From Roseiarcus sp963835215 (lineage in GTDB: Bacteria > Pseudomonadota > Alphaproteobacteria > Rhizobiales > Beijerinckiaceae), in assembly GCA_963835215.1 (NCBI GenBank), contig CAWIES010000002.1:1488001-1552000 (forward strand): 64,000 nt of DNA, in the 5' to 3' direction. Positions 7,387-15,909 of the stretch are shown piece after piece. Positions within the stretch are counted from its first letter, which is position 1; each line of letters starts with the position of its first letter. Under the pieces are notes generated by a model. The model did not search any database. It was not told the origin of the DNA and saw only the letters and a program-made list of their open reading frames with translations. The position numbers and the translations under genes were made by a program.

Positions 7387-8340
7387 CTAGCCGTGACCCG
7401 CCTTGCGCCACACCAGCATCGCCGCGGCCAGATCCTCGATCGACGCGCCGACCGACTTGAACAGCGTGATTTCGTGCGGCGCCGCGCGGCCCTGTGCGCC
7501 GCGAACCAGCGCGGCGAGGTCGCCGATCACGTCGCCCGGCGTGATCGCGCCGCTTTGGAGCGCCAGCGCGACGTCGCCGCCCTCGCTCAGCGCCCCGTCC
7601 GTGTCGACAAAGATGCGCGCGCGCTGCAGCGCCGCGTCGTCGGCTTCGCGCATGCGCATCGAGAAGGCGCCGACGAGATCGAGATGCTGGCCGGCTTTCA
7701 GCCAAGCGCCGGCGACCAGCGGCGTCAGCGACAGCGTGGCGCAGGCGACGATGTCGGCATCCTCCACGGCGTCTTGCAAATGCTCCACCGCCTCGGCGCG
7801 CCAGCCCTCGGCGGCGAATGCGGCGGCGAGCCGGCGGGCGCCCTCCGGGCGATGATTCCACACCGCGATCGTCTCGATCGGCCGCTGGCTCGCATGGGCT
7901 CGCGCGAGGAACGGCGCCAGTGCGCCGGCGCCGACGATCAGCAGGCGCTTCGCGTCGAGGCGGGCGAGATAACGCGCGGCGAGCGCCGAGGCGGCGGCGG
8001 TGCGCCACAGCGTCAGGCGCGTTCCGTCGAGCGTGGCGAGCGGCGCGCCCGTGACGCCCGATTGCAGCGCGTAGAGGCCCTGCACCGCTGGCAAGCCGCG
8101 CGCGCCGTTGCCGGGAAAGACATTGACGATCTTTGCCCCGAGGAAATCTTCGGCCTCCCCGCCGAACCCGGTCCAGGCCGGCATCAACAGCGTCGTCGCC
8201 GCGGCTTCGCCGGGCCGCTCAATCGTGTGGTGGCTGCGCGGGGGCGAGTGGAAGCCGCCGCGAAAGGCTTCGGCGAGCGCGTCGATCAGCGCGGGGAAAT
8301 CCAGCGCGGCGTCGATCTCAGCGGCGGCGAAATGGCGCAT
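7387..8340 (-). CDS. ornithine cyclodeaminase/mu-crystallin family protein
   Basis: A 317-residue NAD(P)-binding protein of the Ocd/mu-crystallin family, whose members include ornithine cyclodeaminase, alanine dehydrogenase and ketimine reductase. The substrate-binding N-terminal half contains LGAKIVNVFPGN and GTRLTLWRTAAASALAA; the Rossmann half has LLIVGAGALAPFLARAHAS and the WNHRPEGARRLA region. Exact activity cannot be set from these features. I chose the ATG at 8340 (MRHFAAAEIDAAL) because the longer open frame upstream is Arg/Pro-rich and unlike the family. It is 16 bp downstream of the lapA-like gene. Confidence 0.85.
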   Translation of the reverse strand: MRHFAAAEIDAALDFPALIDALAEAFRGGFHSPPRSHHTIERPGEAAATTLLMPAWTGFGGEAEDFLGAKIVNVFPGNGARGLPAVQGLYALQSGVTGAPLATLDGTRLTLWRTAAASALAARYLARLDAKRLLIVGAGALAPFLARAHASQRPIETIAVWNHRPEGARRLAAAFAAEGWRAEAVEHLQDAVEDADIVACATLSLTPLVAGAWLKAGQHLDLVGAFSMRMREADDAALQRARIFVDTDGALSEGGDVALALQSGAITPGDVIGDLAALVRGAQGRAAPHEITLFKSVGASIEDLAAAMLVWRKAGHG

Positions 8341-8356
8341 GGGCGCGTCGGCCCGC

Positions 8357-8677
8357 TTAATTGGGCGGAGCGGCGGGCAGGCGGGCGCGCGCCGCATCGG
8401 CCTCGGCGCGCCAGCGGTCGGCTTCGGCGCGGTTACGCCGTTCGCCGCGTCGATGCTTGCCCTGCGCCAGCCAGACCGCCGCGCCGCCCGCGAGAATGCC
8501 AATCATCGCGGTGAGGATCAGCACGACGAACAGCGGCGCGTCGTACGAGAAGGCGGGGATATCGCCGGAGGGGAAGGGATCGAAATAGACGGTGACGAAT
8601 TGCCGGTTGGCGAAGGCGAGCAACAGCAGCACGATCGCAATCGGCGCGATGACAATGAATTTGAGAAAGCGAAGCAT
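8357..8677 (-). CDS. LapA-like DUF1049 membrane protein
   Basis: A 106-residue protein with two membrane helices (roughly residues 5-24 and 47-70), joined by a short segment carrying NRQFVTVYFDPFP, then a charged helical tail. This is the DUF1049/LapA form; in enterobacteria LapA works with LapB in lipopolysaccharide assembly control. As in many proteobacteria it lies next to ihfB. No lapB is seen here. Confidence 0.85.
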   Translation of the reverse strand: MLRFLKFIVIAPIAIVLLLLAFANRQFVTVYFDPFPSGDIPAFSYDAPLFVVLILTAMIGILAGGAAVWLAQGKHRRGERRNRAEADRWRAEADAARARLPAAPPN

Positions 8678-8753
8678 GGCGCCATCCGGCGGCTAGGGTC
8701 GCCAGCCGCGCTCGCGACAATGCCGCGAAAGCCGAGCTTAGTCGACCGACTCG

Positions 8754-9044
8754 TCAGTCCAGCGGTTTGGCGTTGAGCCGCTCGCGCAATTCCTTACCGG
8801 TCTTGAAGAACGGCACCATCTTCTCGGTCACCGGCACTTTATCGCCAGTGCGCGGATTGCGGCCGGTGCGGGCGAGCCGCTGCTTGGTCGAGAAGGCGCC
8901 GAAGCCGCGCAGTTCGACACGTTCACCGCGCGAGAGGGCGTCGGCGATTTCGCCGAGGATGGCGTCGACGATGTTCTCGATGTCGCGTTGATAGAGATGC
9001 GGATTGCGCGCCGACATGCGCTGCACGAGTTCGGATTTGATCAA
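8754..9044 (-). CDS. ihfB: integration host factor beta subunit
   Basis: A 96-residue DNA-bending protein of the HU/IHF family that pairs with IHF alpha. It begins IKSELVQRMSARNPHLYQRD, typical of IHF beta, and has the GFGAFSTKQRLARTGRNPRT arm with the conserved proline that intercalates into DNA. The order sppA-ihfB-lapA-trpF is the usual alphaproteobacterial arrangement, here interrupted by two extra genes before trpF. Confidence 0.95.
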   Translation of the reverse strand: MIKSELVQRMSARNPHLYQRDIENIVDAILGEIADALSRGERVELRGFGAFSTKQRLARTGRNPRTGDKVPVTEKMVPFFKTGKELRERLNAKPLD

Positions 9045-9074
9045 CGGACGCCCCCCAAGAACCGGCCGTAAAAC

Positions 9075-10034
9075 TTAATTGCCTTCAGACAGTTGCCAAA
9101 CCGAGACCAATCCGTCAACCGGCGCGTTGGGATCGCTGTAACGCAATTCTCGCGCCAGTGTGGAAAGGCCGAGCCCGTCAGCCGCCCCAGCGGCTAGGCT
9201 GGTCAGGTTGAACGCGCTCCAGCCGGTCTTCGGCTGGTAGTCTCGCACCGGCAAATTCTTGGCGACGCCCTTGTCGCTCTCCAACCAGGCGATCGCTTCG
9301 CGCTCGCCGCCAATCGCGTCGGCGAGCTTGAGCGGCACGCCCTGACGGCCGGTGAACACGCGCCCGTCGTCGACCTTGGCGAGTTCGTCGTCGCTCAAGG
9401 CTCGGCGCTCTTTGACCAGATCCTTGAACCAGGCGAAGGAATCGGCGATCAGCGCCGCCATCGCCGCGCGCGCGTCCTCGCTGGTCGGCTCGAACCCGTT
9501 GGGCGCCGCCTTCAAGGGCGAGGACTTGATCGACTCGAATTTGACGCCGAGCTTGTCCATCAGGCCCGACACGTTGGGAAACTCGACCAGCACGCCGATC
9601 GAGCCGACGATCGAATTGCCGCGCACGAAAATTCGGTCCGTTCCGAGCGCCGCGATATAGGCGCCCGAGGCGGCCATCGTGCCGACCACCGCCACCACCG
9701 GCTTCTTGGCGGCGAGGAGGCGCAACTCGTCGTAGATCACTTCCGAGCCCTCGGTGGTCCCCCCGGGGCTGTCGATGCGGATCACGGCCGCGCTTGCCGA
9801 AGGCGAGTCCCGCACCTGGCGGATCAATTTCAGCGTCTCTTCATTGCCCGAGATGAAACCCGAAAGCGTGAGGCGGGCGATGTGCGGGCCGCCGAGGCCG
9901 GCCCCACCGAAAAAGCGCGCGGCGAGCGCAAGAATGAACAGCGCCGCAACGATGAAGGCGACGACGCGCCAAAAGCTGACTTGCCGGCTGAGGCGTCGGC
10001 GGTCGACGAGATAATCGGCGGCGGATGTGGACAA
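9075..10034 (-). CDS. sppA: signal peptide peptidase SppA, short (S49) form
   Basis: A 319-residue membrane-anchored serine/lysine protease that degrades cleaved signal peptides. One N-terminal helix (residues ~22-40) anchors it, leaving the catalytic domain periplasmic. Ser123 in GTMAASGAYIAA is the expected nucleophile, and Lys170 in the IKSSPLK stretch the likely general base. IRIDSPGGTTEGSE is the family's substrate-groove motif. Length fits the single-domain form rather than the 600-residue double-domain form of E. coli. It is the first gene of the sppA-ihfB-lapA run. Confidence 0.93.
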   Translation of the reverse strand: MSTSAADYLVDRRRLSRQVSFWRVVAFIVAALFILALAARFFGGAGLGGPHIARLTLSGFISGNEETLKLIRQVRDSPSASAAVIRIDSPGGTTEGSEVIYDELRLLAAKKPVVAVVGTMAASGAYIAALGTDRIFVRGNSIVGSIGVLVEFPNVSGLMDKLGVKFESIKSSPLKAAPNGFEPTSEDARAAMAALIADSFAWFKDLVKERRALSDDELAKVDDGRVFTGRQGVPLKLADAIGGEREAIAWLESDKGVAKNLPVRDYQPKTGWSAFNLTSLAAGAADGLGLSTLARELRYSDPNAPVDGLVSVWQLSEGN

Positions 10035-10211
10035 ACAACGGCCCTGCGGCGTCTTGGGCGCGCCGGCGGCCGGTCGCGCGAGCGGGCAAACTAGTCGCCG
10101 CCTCGTCCTGGCGCAAGGGCGGCAGAGGCGCGCGTCGAAATGCGCCCCTGCCGTTGCAAACGAAAATCGCGGGCGAAAAGCCTTGTCGCCAGCGCGCCGT
10201 TCAGGCTCTGC

Positions 10212-10538
10212 CTAACCTTCGGCGGGCGCGCCTTCGGCCGGCGCTTCGACGGCTGGCTCGGCGGCGACCGCCTCGGGCGGCGTCTCGCTCGCGGCTTCGG
10301 CCGGCGCTGGCTCGGCCGCCGCTTCAGCGGGCGGCTCCGCTGCGGCTTCGGCGACAGGCTCCTGCGCTGGCGCCGGTGTGTGCGACTTTGAGAACGGCCC
10401 GATCACCCCCTCGAAGAAGGCGACAAACTTGTCTCTCATCTCGACGGTCTGATGTTCTCGGCCGATCTCATAGGCGGCGCGCAGCGACGTTGCGGCGGCG
10501 CTTTGCGCGTTGGCGATGATCTCTTCGATGCTGTGCAT
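10212..10538 (-). CDS. small protein with Ala/Glu/Pro-rich tail, unknown function
   Basis: A 108-residue predicted soluble, acidic protein. Residues 1-50 form an amphipathic helical domain (IEEIIANAQSAAATSLRAAY, then FVAFFEGVIG); residues ~55-108 are almost only Ala, Glu and Pro in imperfect AEPPAEAAAEPAPAEA-type repeats, presumably unstructured. The helical part loosely recalls phasins, but I cannot confirm it. The ATG has GAGGG upstream. It stands alone between sppA and the NDUFA9-like gene. Confidence 0.6.
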   Translation of the reverse strand: MHSIEEIIANAQSAAATSLRAAYEIGREHQTVEMRDKFVAFFEGVIGPFSKSHTPAPAQEPVAEAAAEPPAEAAAEPAPAEAASETPPEAVAAEPAVEAPAEGAPAEG

Positions 10539-10899
10539 TTCGGGTTGCCCTCGTTGAAGCTGGATCGACGGTTTCGCTACGAATCTCTAGCTGTGCGCGC
10601 CGCTGGCGGCGGCGCGCTGCGCCCGGCGCTATCGACGCCTAAAGGACGTTTCCTATTCGCTGTCAGGCGTTCACGTTTGCGGAGGAGACTTGTCCTCGGT
10701 GCGCTGCGCGTCGAATGCGAATCGCGACGACGACAGTGCATACGATAACACCGACGTTGAGTCGGCGGCGCGGGCGCAGTGACAAAATGCGCCTCGTCGT
10801 AACACGCTTCGTAGTGAAGCGTTGCGGCGCTTACGCGTTCGTCAGCTTGATGTCAGATTGAGCGTCACGCCGCGCGACTTTTCAGCGTAACGCAAACGA
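10539..10899. other. intergenic region without a convincing gene
   Basis: About 360 bases between two minus-strand genes. I see a GC-rich hairpin near 10595-10618 (GCGCGCCGC and GCGGCGCGC around a short loop), not followed by a T run. The part nearer 10539 should hold the promoter of the Ala/Glu/Pro-rich gene, but no clear -35/-10 pair stands out. A 48-codon plus-strand frame at 10715-10861 has no ribosome site and no recognisable content. Confidence 0.5.
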
Positions 10900-11907
10900 T
10901 CACGCGAGGCGACGCGCCGCGTATTGGCCGGTTTTGCGGAAGCGATAGAGATAGAGAGGCGCGATCGCTTCGACGCCTTGCGGCTCGACGCCCAACCCGC
11001 GCAAACTGCGCCCCTCGGCGAGCGCACTCGCCGAGACGACGTTGTCGTTGCGCAGCAGCTCGATCTCGTCGCGCGTCGTCACCAACGCCTCGGGGAATTT
11101 CCCAAGCGACAGAGTCGAAGCGATTTCGGTCGTGCGCGCCAGCAGCCGCGCAAGGCCGAAGGGCACCGGGATCAGCGCGCGGCTCCGCTCGACGATGGTC
11201 AGCGTCAGCGCCATGATCTCGCGCAGCGTCATCACGTCGGGGCCGCCAAGCTCGTAGGTCCGCCCCGCGGCGGCTGAGTTGTTGAGGGCGGCGAGCGCGG
11301 CGAGCGCGACATCGCCGACGAAGACCGGCTGCAGCCGCGTCGCGCCGCCCCCGAACACCGGCAGCGCCGGGAGGGCGCGCGCCAGCGTCGCGAAGCGGTT
11401 GAGGAATTCATCCTCCGGTCCGAACATCACCGAGGGGCGCAGAATGACCGCGCCGGGCAGCGCGGCGGCGACCGCGCCCTCGCCGCGTCCCTTGCTCGCG
11501 ATATAGGGGTTCATCGAGCCTGCGTCGGCGCCGATCCCCGAAACATGGACGAGCTGCGTGATACCCCGCGCCGCGCTGGCGCTGGCGATCGCGCCGGCCC
11601 CCGCGACGTGGACGGCCTCATAGGTCTGGCGGCTGGTCTCCCGCTTAACGCCGACCGCGTTCACCACCGCGTCGGCGTCTTCGAGAGCCGCCGCGACCGA
11701 TTCGGGAAAGCGCAGGTTCGCCTGCACCAGCTCGACCTGGCCGACGACGCCGAGAGGGCGCAGGAAGCCGGCAAGGTCAGGCCGTCGCACCGCCACCCGG
11801 ACCCGCCAGCCCTCGCGCGCCAGGGCGCGCACGACATGCCGCCCGACAAATCCCGAACCGCCGAACACCGTCGCCAGTCGATCGAGGCTGGAAGGAACTT
11901 CGGCCAT
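10900..11907 (-). CDS. NDUFA9-like NAD(P)-binding oxidoreductase (atypical SDR)
   Basis: A 335-residue atypical short-chain dehydrogenase related to the complex I accessory subunit NDUFA9. The nucleotide-binding loop VFGGSGFVGRHVVRAL is near residue 14, followed by the AVRRPD turn, VNAVGVKRE, VHVSGIGAD and ILRPSVMFGPEDEFLNRF, all characteristic of this group. In alphaproteobacteria such proteins are linked to complex I or quinone metabolism, but the bacterial role is not settled. The downstream end reads FRKTGQYAARRLA. The intergenic space to the divergent nSTAND gene is about 130 bp. Confidence 0.88.
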   Translation of the reverse strand: MAEVPSSLDRLATVFGGSGFVGRHVVRALAREGWRVRVAVRRPDLAGFLRPLGVVGQVELVQANLRFPESVAAALEDADAVVNAVGVKRETSRQTYEAVHVAGAGAIASASAARGITQLVHVSGIGADAGSMNPYIASKGRGEGAVAAALPGAVILRPSVMFGPEDEFLNRFATLARALPALPVFGGGATRLQPVFVGDVALAALAALNNSAAAGRTYELGGPDVMTLREIMALTLTIVERSRALIPVPFGLARLLARTTEIASTLSLGKFPEALVTTRDEIELLRNDNVVSASALAEGRSLRGLGVEPQGVEAIAPLYLYRFRKTGQYAARRLA

Positions 11908-12035
11908 CGTCGCGCCGCTCCGTCTGAAAGGGAAATCCGCCTTTCAATAGGCGATGGCGCCGCGGCTGTACAGACGCGGGCGACGGCGCGGCGACCTCCC
12001 TGCGCTCGTCTGTGGTTTGACGCGGCCGGGTGGTT

Positions 12036-15000
12036 ATGGATGACTGGCGCGCCCGTCTCGCGCGCGGGCTCGGGCGCTTCATGGGGCAGGATTTCAGGAT
12101 TTTCATCTCCTCGCCGGGGGACGTCGGCGACGAGCGGCGGCGCGCCGCGCTGGTGGTGAGCCGGCTGAAGCGTGAATTCGCCCGCTTCTTCGAGATTTCG
12201 GCGGTGCTCTGGGAGTACGAGCCGATGCTCGCCTCGGGGCACTTCCAGGACCTGATCGTCCCGCCGGGCGAGGTCGACGTTGTCGTGATGATCCTGTGGT
12301 CGCGGCTCGGCACGCCGCTGCCCGAGCGCACGAAGGTGCGTGAATATCGCGGGCTCGATGGGCGCGCGCCGGTCACCGGAACGGAGTGGGAGTTCGAGCA
12401 GGCGGTGAACGCGCGGGCCGTGCGCGGCGCGCCCGATCTGCTCGTCTATCGCAAGACGGCCGAGAACGTTGCGCGCTTTAGCCGCGCCGAGCAGCTCGAG
12501 CAGGCGCGCCGCCAGTGGGAGGCGCTGAGCGTCTTCTGGACCCGCCATTTCGAGGACGAGAAGGGCCAGTTCAAGCTCGCCTACAATCCGTTCGCCGCGC
12601 TCGACGAATTCGAGGCGCTGCTGGAGGCGCACCTGCGCGAGGTGATCCGCCGCCGCTTGCCTGAGCGGCCGGGCCGAGCGCCCTCCACCGATCGGCGCAT
12701 CGACTGGTGGTCGGGCTCGCCCTATCGCGGCTTGCAGGCGTTCGACGTCGGTCATTCCGCTGTGTTCTTCGGCCGCGAGCGCGCGGTGCGCGACATCGCC
12801 GAGGCGCTGGCGCGTCGCGCAGCAACGGCCCCGGGCTCTGGCGCCGGCTTTGTCGTCGCGCTGGGGGCGAGCGGGGTCGGCAAGTCGTCGCTGGCGCGCG
12901 CTGGCGTCGCGCCCGATCTGATGACGCCGGGCGTCGTCGCCGGCGTTTCGCGCTGGCGCTACGCCATCCTCGAAGCGGGCGACCTTGCGCCCGATCCGTT
13001 TGCCGGCCTCGCGGCCGCGCTGTCGCGGCCCGAGGCGCTCCCTGAACTCGCCGCGCTCGGCTACAGCCCGCAGGAGGTCGCGACGCTGATGCGCGCCGAC
13101 CCCGTGCTGGTCGTCTCGCAATTGCGCAAGGCGCTCGCCAGCGTCGCGACTTCTCCCACCGACGGCTCGCGCATTGGGCTGCTGCTGATCGTCGATCAGA
13201 TGGAGACGCTGTTCGCTTCGCCGGCGCTCGACGCGGCGGCGCGCGGCGCGTTCGACCGCCTGCTGGCGGCGCTGGTCAAAAGCGGTATCGCGCTGGTTCT
13301 GGCGACGCTGCGTAGCGACTTCTACCCGCGTCTCACCGAGCTGCCGGAACTCTCCGCGCTGTCGCGTGGCGAGGGCCAATATCAGCTCGGGCCGCCGACC
13401 GCCGCCGAACTCGAATTGATCGTGCGCCGGCCGGCCGAGAGCGCCGGACTGAGTTTTGAAAAGGATCCGCGCAGCGGCGTTAGCCTCGATGCGACCATCC
13501 GCGAGGCGGCGGCGCGCGATCCCGCCTCGTTGCCGCTGCTCTCCTTCGTACTCGACGAACTCTATCGGCGCGATGTCGCAGAGGGCGGCGGCGAGGCGCT
13601 CACCTATGCCGGCTACGAGGCGCTGGGGCGGCTCGAAGGGGCGATCGCCCGCCACGCCGACGCACTGGTCGAAGCCTGCTCGCCCGAGCTCAAAGAGGCG
13701 CTGCCGCGTCTGCTGCTGGCGCTAGTCGAGATCGACGACGTCAAGCAGACGGTCGCGGCGCGCACGGCGCTACGCGCGGCTCTGGCGGGCCCGCGCGAGC
13801 GCGAACTTGCCGATCGGCTGGTCGCCGCGAGACTCGCGGTCGCCGACGTTTCCGCAAACGGCGACACGTTGCGCCTCGCCCACGAAGCGTTGCTGACCCG
13901 CTGGCCGATGCTCGCCGGCCTGATCGCCGAGCATCGCGATTTTCTCGGCGCGCGCCGCCGACTGCAGCGCGATGCGGCGAACTGGGAGCGCAGCGGGCGG
14001 CACGAGGATTTCCTGCTGCCGCCGGGGCGCCGGCTCGCCGAAGCGGACGATCTCGTCGCGCGCCGCCGCGACGAACTCGATCCCGAAGCGGTCGCCTTTG
14101 CCGAGGCCTCGAGCGAGCGGGCGCGCGCGGCGGCCGAGGCGGCCCAGCGCGTCAAGGAGGGGGCGCTGCGCCGCGAACTTGCGCGCAGCCGGCGCGTCGC
14201 GGCGATCGTCTCGTTGCTGCTGGTGGCGGCGCTCGCCGCCGGCGGCTATGCGTGGCGCCAGCGCTCGATCGCCAACTCCGCGCTGCGCGACGTCGAGACC
14301 GAGTATCAGGCGGCCCTCGACCAGGCGGCGGGCAGCGTCGGGCTGTTGGTCGATTCCAACGACAGCGGCGCGCTTTCGACCGATCTGATGCGCAAGCTGG
14401 TCGAGCAGGCGCGCGACACAGTGACTGGCCTGCCCGGACAGAGCGACGCCGCCAGCGCGGCGCAGATCAAGCTCCTGAACGCGATGAGCGTCGCCTATCT
14501 GTCGCTGTCAGGCGCCGCGACCGCGCACGAGATGGCGGCGCGCGCCAATGGTCTGGCGGACGCCCTGCACGCCAAGAACCCCGCCGATGCGAATTGGACC
14601 GTGCTCTGGTTTGAGGCGCGCGGCAGGCTCGCCGACGCCGAGGCGGCGCTGGGCGATTCCGACGCCGCGCTCGCCAACGCGCGCCAGGGCCAGACGGCGG
14701 CGCTCACGCTCGCCGGGCCGACGCCCAGCGCCCCGCCGCCGCCAGCCGGAGTCGACGCGGTCGAAAATCAACTTGCGATCGCCGATCAGCGGGTCGGCGA
14801 TCTCTTGCGGGCGCGCGGCGATTTTGACGGTGCGCGCGGGGCATACGAGAATTGGCGCGCCCGCGCCGCCGCCCTGCGCGCCGCCCAGCCGGGCGAGACC
14901 CTCTGGCTGCGTAACGACATGTTCGCCATTGAGCGGCTCGGCGATCTTGCTTTCTCCAACGGCGACATTCAGCAAGCGAAGGCGCTGTTTGGCGACTACC

Positions 15001-15674
15001 TCGTCGGCGCCAACGCCTTCGCCGCGGCGCGGCCGCAGGATGCGATCGGGTCCGAGGCGCTCGCCACCGCCCACGAGCGGATCGGCGACGCAGATCTAGC
15101 GGGCGGCGACGCCGACGGCGCCGAGCGCGAATACCTCGACATGCAACGCTACGCCGAGCGCCTCGTTGGCTTTGACGCGGCAAATTTCCGCTGGCGCGAG
15201 GACTTCGCCCTCGCCTCGCAACGGCTCGGCTCGGTGCGCCTGGCCCAAGGCGACGCGAGCGCAGCCCTCGCGGCGTTCCAGACCTACCTTGCCTTGTCGC
15301 AAGGCCTCATGGCCAAAGACCCGAATGTCGCCGGGGCCAAGTACGACGTCGCCAACGCCGAGGATAAGGTCGGCGACGCGCTGCGCACGCTCGGCCGCCT
15401 CGACGAGGCGCGCCAGGCGTTCGAGTCGGGCGAGCGTTTGATGACGACCCTGGCGGCGGCTCATCCGCAAAACGCGATCTGGCGTCGCAGCCTCGCGGTC
15501 AGCCGGCAGCGGCTCGGCGTCGTACTCGCCGCGCTCGGCGACCACCCGGGCGCAATGGCCGCGTTCCGCGGCTGTCTCGATGTCGATGTTCCCAGCTCAA
15601 GCTGGAGCCCGCGCGACCTCTGGCCGCGCGATGTCGCCGCCTATTGCCGGCGCGAGCTTGGAGACGCGCCGTGA
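12036..15674 (+). CDS. DUF4062 / nSTAND NTPase / transmembrane / TPR protein
   Basis: A large (about 1,210-residue) STAND-type signalling ATPase. The N-terminal ~190 residues look like a DUF4062 domain, beginning RIFISSPGDVGDERRRA and containing VDVVVMILWSRLGTPLP and TGTEWEFEQA. After SPYRGLQAFD the NTPase follows, with Walker A GASGVGKSS (about residues 277-285) and Walker B LLLIVDQMETLF (about 380-394), then a winged-helix-like region ending in LAHEALLTRWP. One membrane helix (about 722-740, after RSRRVAA) precedes ~470 residues of TPR-like helical pairs (ADAEAALGDSDAALANA, LGDLAFSNGDIQQAKALF). Starts at GTG 12030 or ATG 12081 are also possible. Similar proteins are suspected sensors in defence or cell-death signalling; this role is inferred. 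Confidence 0.85.
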   Translation: MDDWRARLARGLGRFMGQDFRIFISSPGDVGDERRRAALVVSRLKREFARFFEISAVLWEYEPMLASGHFQDLIVPPGEVDVVVMILWSRLGTPLPERTKVREYRGLDGRAPVTGTEWEFEQAVNARAVRGAPDLLVYRKTAENVARFSRAEQLEQARRQWEALSVFWTRHFEDEKGQFKLAYNPFAALDEFEALLEAHLREVIRRRLPERPGRAPSTDRRIDWWSGSPYRGLQAFDVGHSAVFFGRERAVRDIAEALARRAATAPGSGAGFVVALGASGVGKSSLARAGVAPDLMTPGVVAGVSRWRYAILEAGDLAPDPFAGLAAALSRPEALPELAALGYSPQEVATLMRADPVLVVSQLRKALASVATSPTDGSRIGLLLIVDQMETLFASPALDAAARGAFDRLLAALVKSGIALVLATLRSDFYPRLTELPELSALSRGEGQYQLGPPTAAELELIVRRPAESAGLSFEKDPRSGVSLDATIREAAARDPASLPLLSFVLDELYRRDVAEGGGEALTYAGYEALGRLEGAIARHADALVEACSPELKEALPRLLLALVEIDDVKQTVAARTALRAALAGPRERELADRLVAARLAVADVSANGDTLRLAHEALLTRWPMLAGLIAEHRDFLGARRRLQRDAANWERSGRHEDFLLPPGRRLAEADDLVARRRDELDPEAVAFAEASSERARAAAEAAQRVKEGALRRELARSRRVAAIVSLLLVAALAAGGYAWRQRSIANSALRDVETEYQAALDQAAGSVGLLVDSNDSGALSTDLMRKLVEQARDTVTGLPGQSDAASAAQIKLLNAMSVAYLSLSGAATAHEMAARANGLADALHAKNPADANWTVLWFEARGRLADAEAALGDSDAALANARQGQTAALTLAGPTPSAPPPPAGVDAVENQLAIADQRVGDLLRARGDFDGARGAYENWRARAAALRAAQPGETLWLRNDMFAIERLGDLAFSNGDIQQAKALFGDYLVGANAFAAARPQDAIGSEALATAHERIGDADLAGGDADGAEREYLDMQRYAERLVGFDAANFRWREDFALASQRLGSVRLAQGDASAALAAFQTYLALSQGLMAKDPNVAGAKYDVANAEDKVGDALRTLGRLDEARQAFESGERLMTTLAAAHPQNAIWRRSLAVSRQRLGVVLAALGDHPGAMAAFRGCLDVDVPSSSWSPRDLWPRDVAAYCRRELGDAP

Positions 15675-15696
15675 CCCTTCAGATGCGTCGGCCGCT

Positions 15697-15807
15697 TCAG
15701 CAGTTGTTGCCGCTGCAGGTCTTGTTGCTGCCATTGGTCGCCGAAGCCGGCGCCATCGCCGCGCCGACGCCGAAGATGAGCACTAAAGCCGCAAGCAGGA
15801 TGCGCAT
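15697..15807 (-). CDS. 36-residue secreted peptide with two Cys
   Basis: The frame encodes a strong signal peptide (MRILLAALVLIFGVGAA, then a likely cut after APASA) and a mature part of only 13 residues, TNGSNKTCSGNNC, rich in Asn and ending in two cysteines. A good promoter lies 40-65 bases upstream, which makes a real gene more likely than chance. I do not recognise a family. It sits, in the opposite direction, between the nSTAND gene and the TraX-like gene. Confidence 0.55.
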   Translation of the reverse strand: MRILLAALVLIFGVGAAMAPASATNGSNKTCSGNNC

Positions 15808-15846
15808 GGTCGTCGCCCCGTCGGGGATTTTCCCGCAACGACAAGT

Positions 15847-15873
15847 AGTATATGCAATCGGTCCGCCTGTCAA
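15847..15873 (-). promoter_or_regulatory. sigma70-like promoter of the 36-residue peptide gene
   Basis: On the minus strand a perfect TTGACA (15873-15868) is followed after 15 bases by TATACT (15852-15847). Transcription would start near 15840, giving a leader of about 33 bases before the ATG at 15807. The leader contains a short GGGGATTTTCCCG-like dyad. Spacing is two bases shorter than ideal. Confidence 0.5.
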
Positions 15874-15909
15874 AGCCGCGCTCGCCTGCCGTTTTGGGAG
15901 GATGGCGGC

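Noticed and set aside
6382..8514. 710-codon open frame on the plus strand across trpF, DUF1003 and the cyclodeaminase-like gene
   Set aside because: It runs antisense to three recognisable genes and its translation is Arg/Gly/Asp-rich without motifs; long antisense frames are expected at this GC content.
10715..10861. 48-codon plus-strand frame in the 10.5-10.9 kb gap
   Set aside because: No ribosome site, no hydrophobic or motif pattern, and composition like the surrounding non-coding sequence.
11661..13655. 664-codon minus-strand frame overlapping the nSTAND gene
   Set aside because: The plus strand carries the NTPase motifs; the antisense translation is low-complexity Arg/Gln.
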